Shown here: positions 61,239 through 64,000 of the stretch, in pieces
Numbering within the stretch: position 1 is the stretch's first letter
Layout: the number at the start of each line of letters is the position of its first letter
Notes under the pieces: generated by a model
The model's database searches: none
Told to the model about the DNA's origin: nothing
What the model saw: only the letters and a program-made list of their open reading frames with translations
Program-made: the position numbers and the translations under genes
Assembly (NCBI GenBank): GCA_963805475.1
Contig: CAWDUO010000006.1
Coordinates: 1-64,000 of the forward strand
Direction: 5' to 3'
Origin: VRUE01 sp963805475
GTDB taxonomy: Bacteria > Actinomycetota > Thermoleophilia > Solirubrobacterales > 70-9
Length of the DNA stretch: 64,000 bases

Positions 61239-63082
61239 GCCGGCCTGCCGGCTCCCGAGGGCCGCGGCGCGAGGTGCCCCGGCCGGCGCTGCCGCGCGAT
61301 CCCGCCGAGCCGCGCCTGTTCCTGCTTCATCCGCTGATCGTAGACGCGCAGGATGTCGCGGTGGGAGAGCCAGCCGACCACCCGCTCGCCGCTCTCGTCG
61401 AGCACGGCAAGCCCGTCGCTTTCGGCGTGGACGAGCGCCGCCGTCGCGTCGGCCAGCGATTCGCCGGTGGCGAGGGTCGGAAGCTGCCTGGCCAGCGCGC
61501 CGACGTCGTCGACGTCCTCGCGCGTGGCGATCGCCTGCTCGAGCTCGTCCTCGGGCAGCACGCCGAGGAACCTGCCCTCGAGGTCGACCACCGGCAGCGC
61601 CGGCTCCTCGCCGCTCAGCCGCTCGACCGCCTCGGCGAGCGGCGCGCCGGCGCCGATCGGCTCCGGCGTCGGCCGCATCGCCTCGCCGACAGTCAGCGCT
61701 TCCATCGGGCTGGCGGGGCGGCGCCGCAGCAGGTCGATCCCGCGGCGGGCGAGCTTCAGCGTGTAGATCGTGTCGGGCGACATCCGGTTGGCGAGCGCGG
61801 TCGCGATCACCACGGCGAGCATCAGCGGCAGCATGATCCGGTAGTCCCCGGTCAGCTCGAAGATGATCAGGATCGCCGTCATCGGCGCCCGCGCGGTGGC
61901 GGCGAAGACGGCGCCCATGCCGATCAGCCCGAAGGCGCCCGCCGGTCCCGCAACGCCCGGCAGGACCTGGTGCGCGACGAGGCCGAAGGCCGAGCCGAGC
62001 ATCGCGCCCATGAAAAGCGAGGGGGCGAAGACGCCGCCCGAGCCGCCGATCGAGAGGGTGAGGCTGGTCGCGACGACCTTCGAGGCGAGCAGCGCCAGCA
62101 GGAACAGCAGCGCGTACTTGCCGGCGATCGCCGCTTCCAGCACCTCGTAGCCGACCCCGTACATCTGCGGGACCGCCAGCAGCAGCAGGCCGAGCAGCAG
62201 GCCGCCGGCCGCCGGCCGCCAGGCCTCCGAGAAGCGCCAGATGCCGTCGGCGCGGTCCTCCATCCCGTAGAGGACGCGGATGAAGGCGACGCCGACCACG
62301 GCGGCGAGCAGGCCGAGCACCAGGTAGAGGGGGTAGCCGGCGACCGAACCGACGCCGACGTGGGGCAGGTGGAGGAAGGCTTCGGAGCCGAAGGCGGCGC
62401 GGCCGATCACATCGGCGGTCACCGAGGCGACGACGACGGCGCCGAACGAGCGCGCCTCGAAGTCGCGCAGGATCACCTCGAGCGCGAAGAAGACGCCGGC
62501 GATCGGCGCGTTGAAGGTGGCCGAGATGCCGCCGGCGGCGCCGCAGGCAACCAGCAGCCGCATCCGCACCTCCGGCGAGCGGGTGATCTGCCCCAGGGTC
62601 GATCCGAGCGCCGAGCCGATCTGCACGATCGGGCCCTCGCGCCCGACCGAGCCGCCGGCGCCGATGCAGAGCGCCGAGGCGGCCGACTTGACCGCCGCGA
62701 CGATCGGCCTGATCCGGCCGCCCTGCTGGGCGACCGCCAGCATCACCTCGGGGACGCCGTGGCCGCGCGCCTCGCGGGCGAAGCGGTCGACCAGCGGGCC
62801 GTAGAGCAGGCCGCCGACGATCGGCACCGCCAGCAGGAACCAGATCCCGAGCTCGGGCACCAGCGGGTTGGGCACGCGCCCGGAGAACCCGTAGGAGTCG
62901 TGCCCGGTGAAGACGTAGGTGAAGCCCTCGATCAGGTAGCGGAACAGCACCGCCCCGAGGCCGGACCCGAGGCCGATCGCGAAGGCGAGCGCGAGCAGGC
63001 CGCTCGGCCCCGCCAGCCAAGCGCCGATCCGCCCCGACTCCGTGGTGGGGAGCCGAAAGCCGTATCTGCGCGGTTCTGGCAC
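61235..63082 (-). CDS. ClC-type chloride channel/antiporter with CBS pair
   Basis: 615 residues from GTG 63082. The ClC core has the selectivity-filter motifs GAGGSVGREGPIVQIG (GxGxGREGP type), GISATFNAPIAGVFFALE and GGSGGVFAPSLFMGAMLGSAFG; the glutamate in GREGP is the gating/transport Glu, favouring exchanger-like activity. A pair of CBS domains (about residues 455-590) binds nucleotides in many homologues. TATAAC lies 8 bases ahead of the GTG. Divergent from the XRE-cupin gene. Confidence 0.92.
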   Translation of the reverse strand: MPEPRRYGFRLPTTESGRIGAWLAGPSGLLALAFAIGLGSGLGAVLFRYLIEGFTYVFTGHDSYGFSGRVPNPLVPELGIWFLLAVPIVGGLLYGPLVDRFAREARGHGVPEVMLAVAQQGGRIRPIVAAVKSAASALCIGAGGSVGREGPIVQIGSALGSTLGQITRSPEVRMRLLVACGAAGGISATFNAPIAGVFFALEVILRDFEARSFGAVVVASVTADVIGRAAFGSEAFLHLPHVGVGSVAGYPLYLVLGLLAAVVGVAFIRVLYGMEDRADGIWRFSEAWRPAAGGLLLGLLLLAVPQMYGVGYEVLEAAIAGKYALLFLLALLASKVVATSLTLSIGGSGGVFAPSLFMGAMLGSAFGLVAHQVLPGVAGPAGAFGLIGMGAVFAATARAPMTAILIIFELTGDYRIMLPLMLAVVIATALANRMSPDTIYTLKLARRGIDLLRRRPASPMEALTVGEAMRPTPEPIGAGAPLAEAVERLSGEEPALPVVDLEGRFLGVLPEDELEQAIATREDVDDVGALARQLPTLATGESLADATAALVHAESDGLAVLDESGERVVGWLSHRDILRVYDQRMKQEQARLGGIARQRRPGHLAPRPSGAGRPA

Positions 63083-63114
63083 CAGTGTGAGTTATACCAA
63101 GCGGCCGCTTACAA

Positions 63115-63134
63115 TCGTATGTGATAGCTTACGA
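63115..63134. promoter_or_regulatory. Candidate operator before the XRE-cupin gene
   Basis: TCGTA-N10-TACGA, a perfect 5-bp inverted repeat, starts 25 bases before ATG 63140. It overlaps a TAGCTT -10-like hexamer (63125-63130) and lies in the 57-bp gap to the divergent ClC gene. Autoregulation by the XRE-cupin protein is a natural guess. Confidence 0.4.
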
Positions 63135-63139
63135 CGACG

Positions 63140-63733
63140 ATGACCGCCTCCCTGATCGACGCACCCGAGAAAGCGCCGCCGATCGGCCTGCGCGTCCACG
63201 CGCTGCGCGAGGCGATGGGCCTCTCCCTGCGCGAGCTGTCGGAGCGCAGCGGGGTGAGCGCGCCGATGCTTTCCCAGGTCGAGCGCGGCGAGACGAGCCC
63301 GACGATCGTCGTCGCCCGCAAGATCGCCGCCGGGCTGGAGCTGACGCTCTCGCAGCTGCTGCGCCTCGACGAGGGCGAGCACGTCGCGATCAGCCGCGCC
63401 GGCTCGCGCCGCCGCTTCGACCGCGGCGGCCATCGCTTCGAGGAGCTGACCCCGCCGCTGCCCGGCCAGCGCGTCGACGTCTCGCTGCACACGCTGAAGG
63501 TCGGCTCGGCCACGGGCGGCCCCGGCGACCCGCCGATCCACGAGCCGGGCAGCCGCGAGACGGCGGTCGTCCTCGACGGCCTGCTCGCCCTGGTCGTCGA
63601 CGGCGTCCGTCACCAGCTGCGCAGCGGTGACAGCATCACCTTCGACGCCGACCTGCCGCACCATTTCGAGAACGACGGCGAGGAGCCCGCCCGGTTCCTC
63701 GCGATCATCGCCGCCGGACTGAGGAGGAGCTGA
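63140..63733 (+). CDS. XRE-type regulator with C-terminal cupin domain
   Basis: 197 residues. N-terminal HTH_3: LRVHALREAMGLSLRELSERSGVSAPMLSQVERGETSPTIVVARKIAAGLELTLSQLL (helices 1-5). C-terminal cupin_2 near residues 105-195 with PPIHEPGSRETAVVLDGLLALVVDG and DADLPHHFEND, which can bind a small ligand. Such regulators often control amino-acid or polyamine pathways. leuC begins one base after its stop, which suggests control of leucine synthesis. Confidence 0.9.
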   Translation: MTASLIDAPEKAPPIGLRVHALREAMGLSLRELSERSGVSAPMLSQVERGETSPTIVVARKIAAGLELTLSQLLRLDEGEHVAISRAGSRRRFDRGGHRFEELTPPLPGQRVDVSLHTLKVGSATGGPGDPPIHEPGSRETAVVLDGLLALVVDGVRHQLRSGDSITFDADLPHHFENDGEEPARFLAIIAAGLRRS

Positions 63734-63734
63734 G

Positions 63735-64000
63735 ATGCCGCAAACGATGTTCGACAAGATCTGGAGCGCCCACGAGGTATCCGACGGCCTGCTCTACATC
63801 GACCTGCACCTGGTCCACGAGGTGACCTCGCCGCAGGCCTTCGACGGGCTGCGGATGGCCGGGCGCGGGGTGCGGCGGCCCGATCGGACCCTGGCGACCG
63901 CCGACCACAACGTGCCCACCGACGGAACGATGGCGGCGCGGCTGATCGACGACGAGCTGTCGCGCGTGCAGGTCGAGACGCTGGAGCGCAACTGCGAGGA
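63735..64000 (+). CDS. leuC: 3-Isopropylmalate dehydratase large subunit, N-terminal part
   Basis: Starts with ATG 63735 and runs off the window. FDKIWSAHEV, LLYIDLHLVHEVTSPQAFDGLRMAGR and TADHNVPTDG are the characteristic opening of LeuC (aconitase fold, 4Fe-4S cluster). Only about 88 residues are visible; the cluster cysteines are outside. It isomerises 2- to 3-isopropylmalate together with LeuD. Confidence 0.93.
   Translation, partial: MPQTMFDKIWSAHEVSDGLLYIDLHLVHEVTSPQAFDGLRMAGRGVRRPDRTLATADHNVPTDGTMAARLIDDELSRVQVETLERNCE

Overview
The window is a high-GC (roughly 70 percent), densely packed actinobacterial chromosome segment. Gene content fits the class Thermoleophilia (Solirubrobacterales type): the order ribF-rpsO-pnp-M16 protease-dapB-dapA-rnj, a full GatCAB operon, an o-succinylbenzoate menaquinone pathway and many GTG/TTG starts. 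This assignment is inference from gene order and protein character, not from a database search. No rRNA or tRNA gene, CRISPR array or intact transposase was seen.

Layout. 1-7.4 kb: translation and RNA turnover (ribF end, rpsO, pnp, rnj) with lysine biosynthesis (dapB, dapA). 7.6-9.75 kb: an OmpR-type two-component system. 9.9-15.1 kb: dnaE, a cysteine-rich protein and an acyl-CoA dehydrogenase. 15.1-22.4 kb: an accessory island with small secreted proteins, an XRE regulator, a possible HEPN-like protein divergent from a broken GIY-YIG nuclease, a MITE-like element with 23-bp perfect inverted ends, a duplicated and decayed endonuclease IV gene, a two-copy large palindromic repeat, and broken hydrolase and acetyltransferase genes. 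22.6-32.3 kb: gltX, an HDOD-LuxR regulator, a NarL-type regulator, Rrf2-cysK-cysE (cysteine synthesis), pcrA and folD. 32.3-41.9 kb: GMC oxidoreductase, gatCAB, and a glycosyltransferase group (one GT2, two GT39-like). 41.9-64 kb: a probable UDP-sulfoquinovose synthase, branched-chain amino acid genes (ilvB, ilvN, ilvC, leuA, leuC start), menaquinone genes (menF, D, C, A, B, E), serine genes (serC, serA), a ClC channel and regulators.

Three cross-cutting signals stand out. (1) A dispersed hairpin family of about 75-100 bp occurs in five intergenic places. It has a nearly invariant 16-nt loop while its stems change with compensating substitutions. (2) Many genes have a TANNNT -10 hexamer 6-7 nt upstream of the start codon, the signature of leaderless mRNAs; three times the upstream gene's TAG stop is part of the hexamer. 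(3) leuA is preceded by a 19-residue leader peptide with five consecutive leucines and a UUCG-capped hairpin, a probable attenuator.

Several conserved genes (dapA, gltX, gatB, menF, both GT39 genes, nfo) carry single-base frameshifts, often in homopolymers. Because essential genes are hit, sequencing or assembly error is likelier than true gene loss; they are annotated as whole genes with the break position stated.
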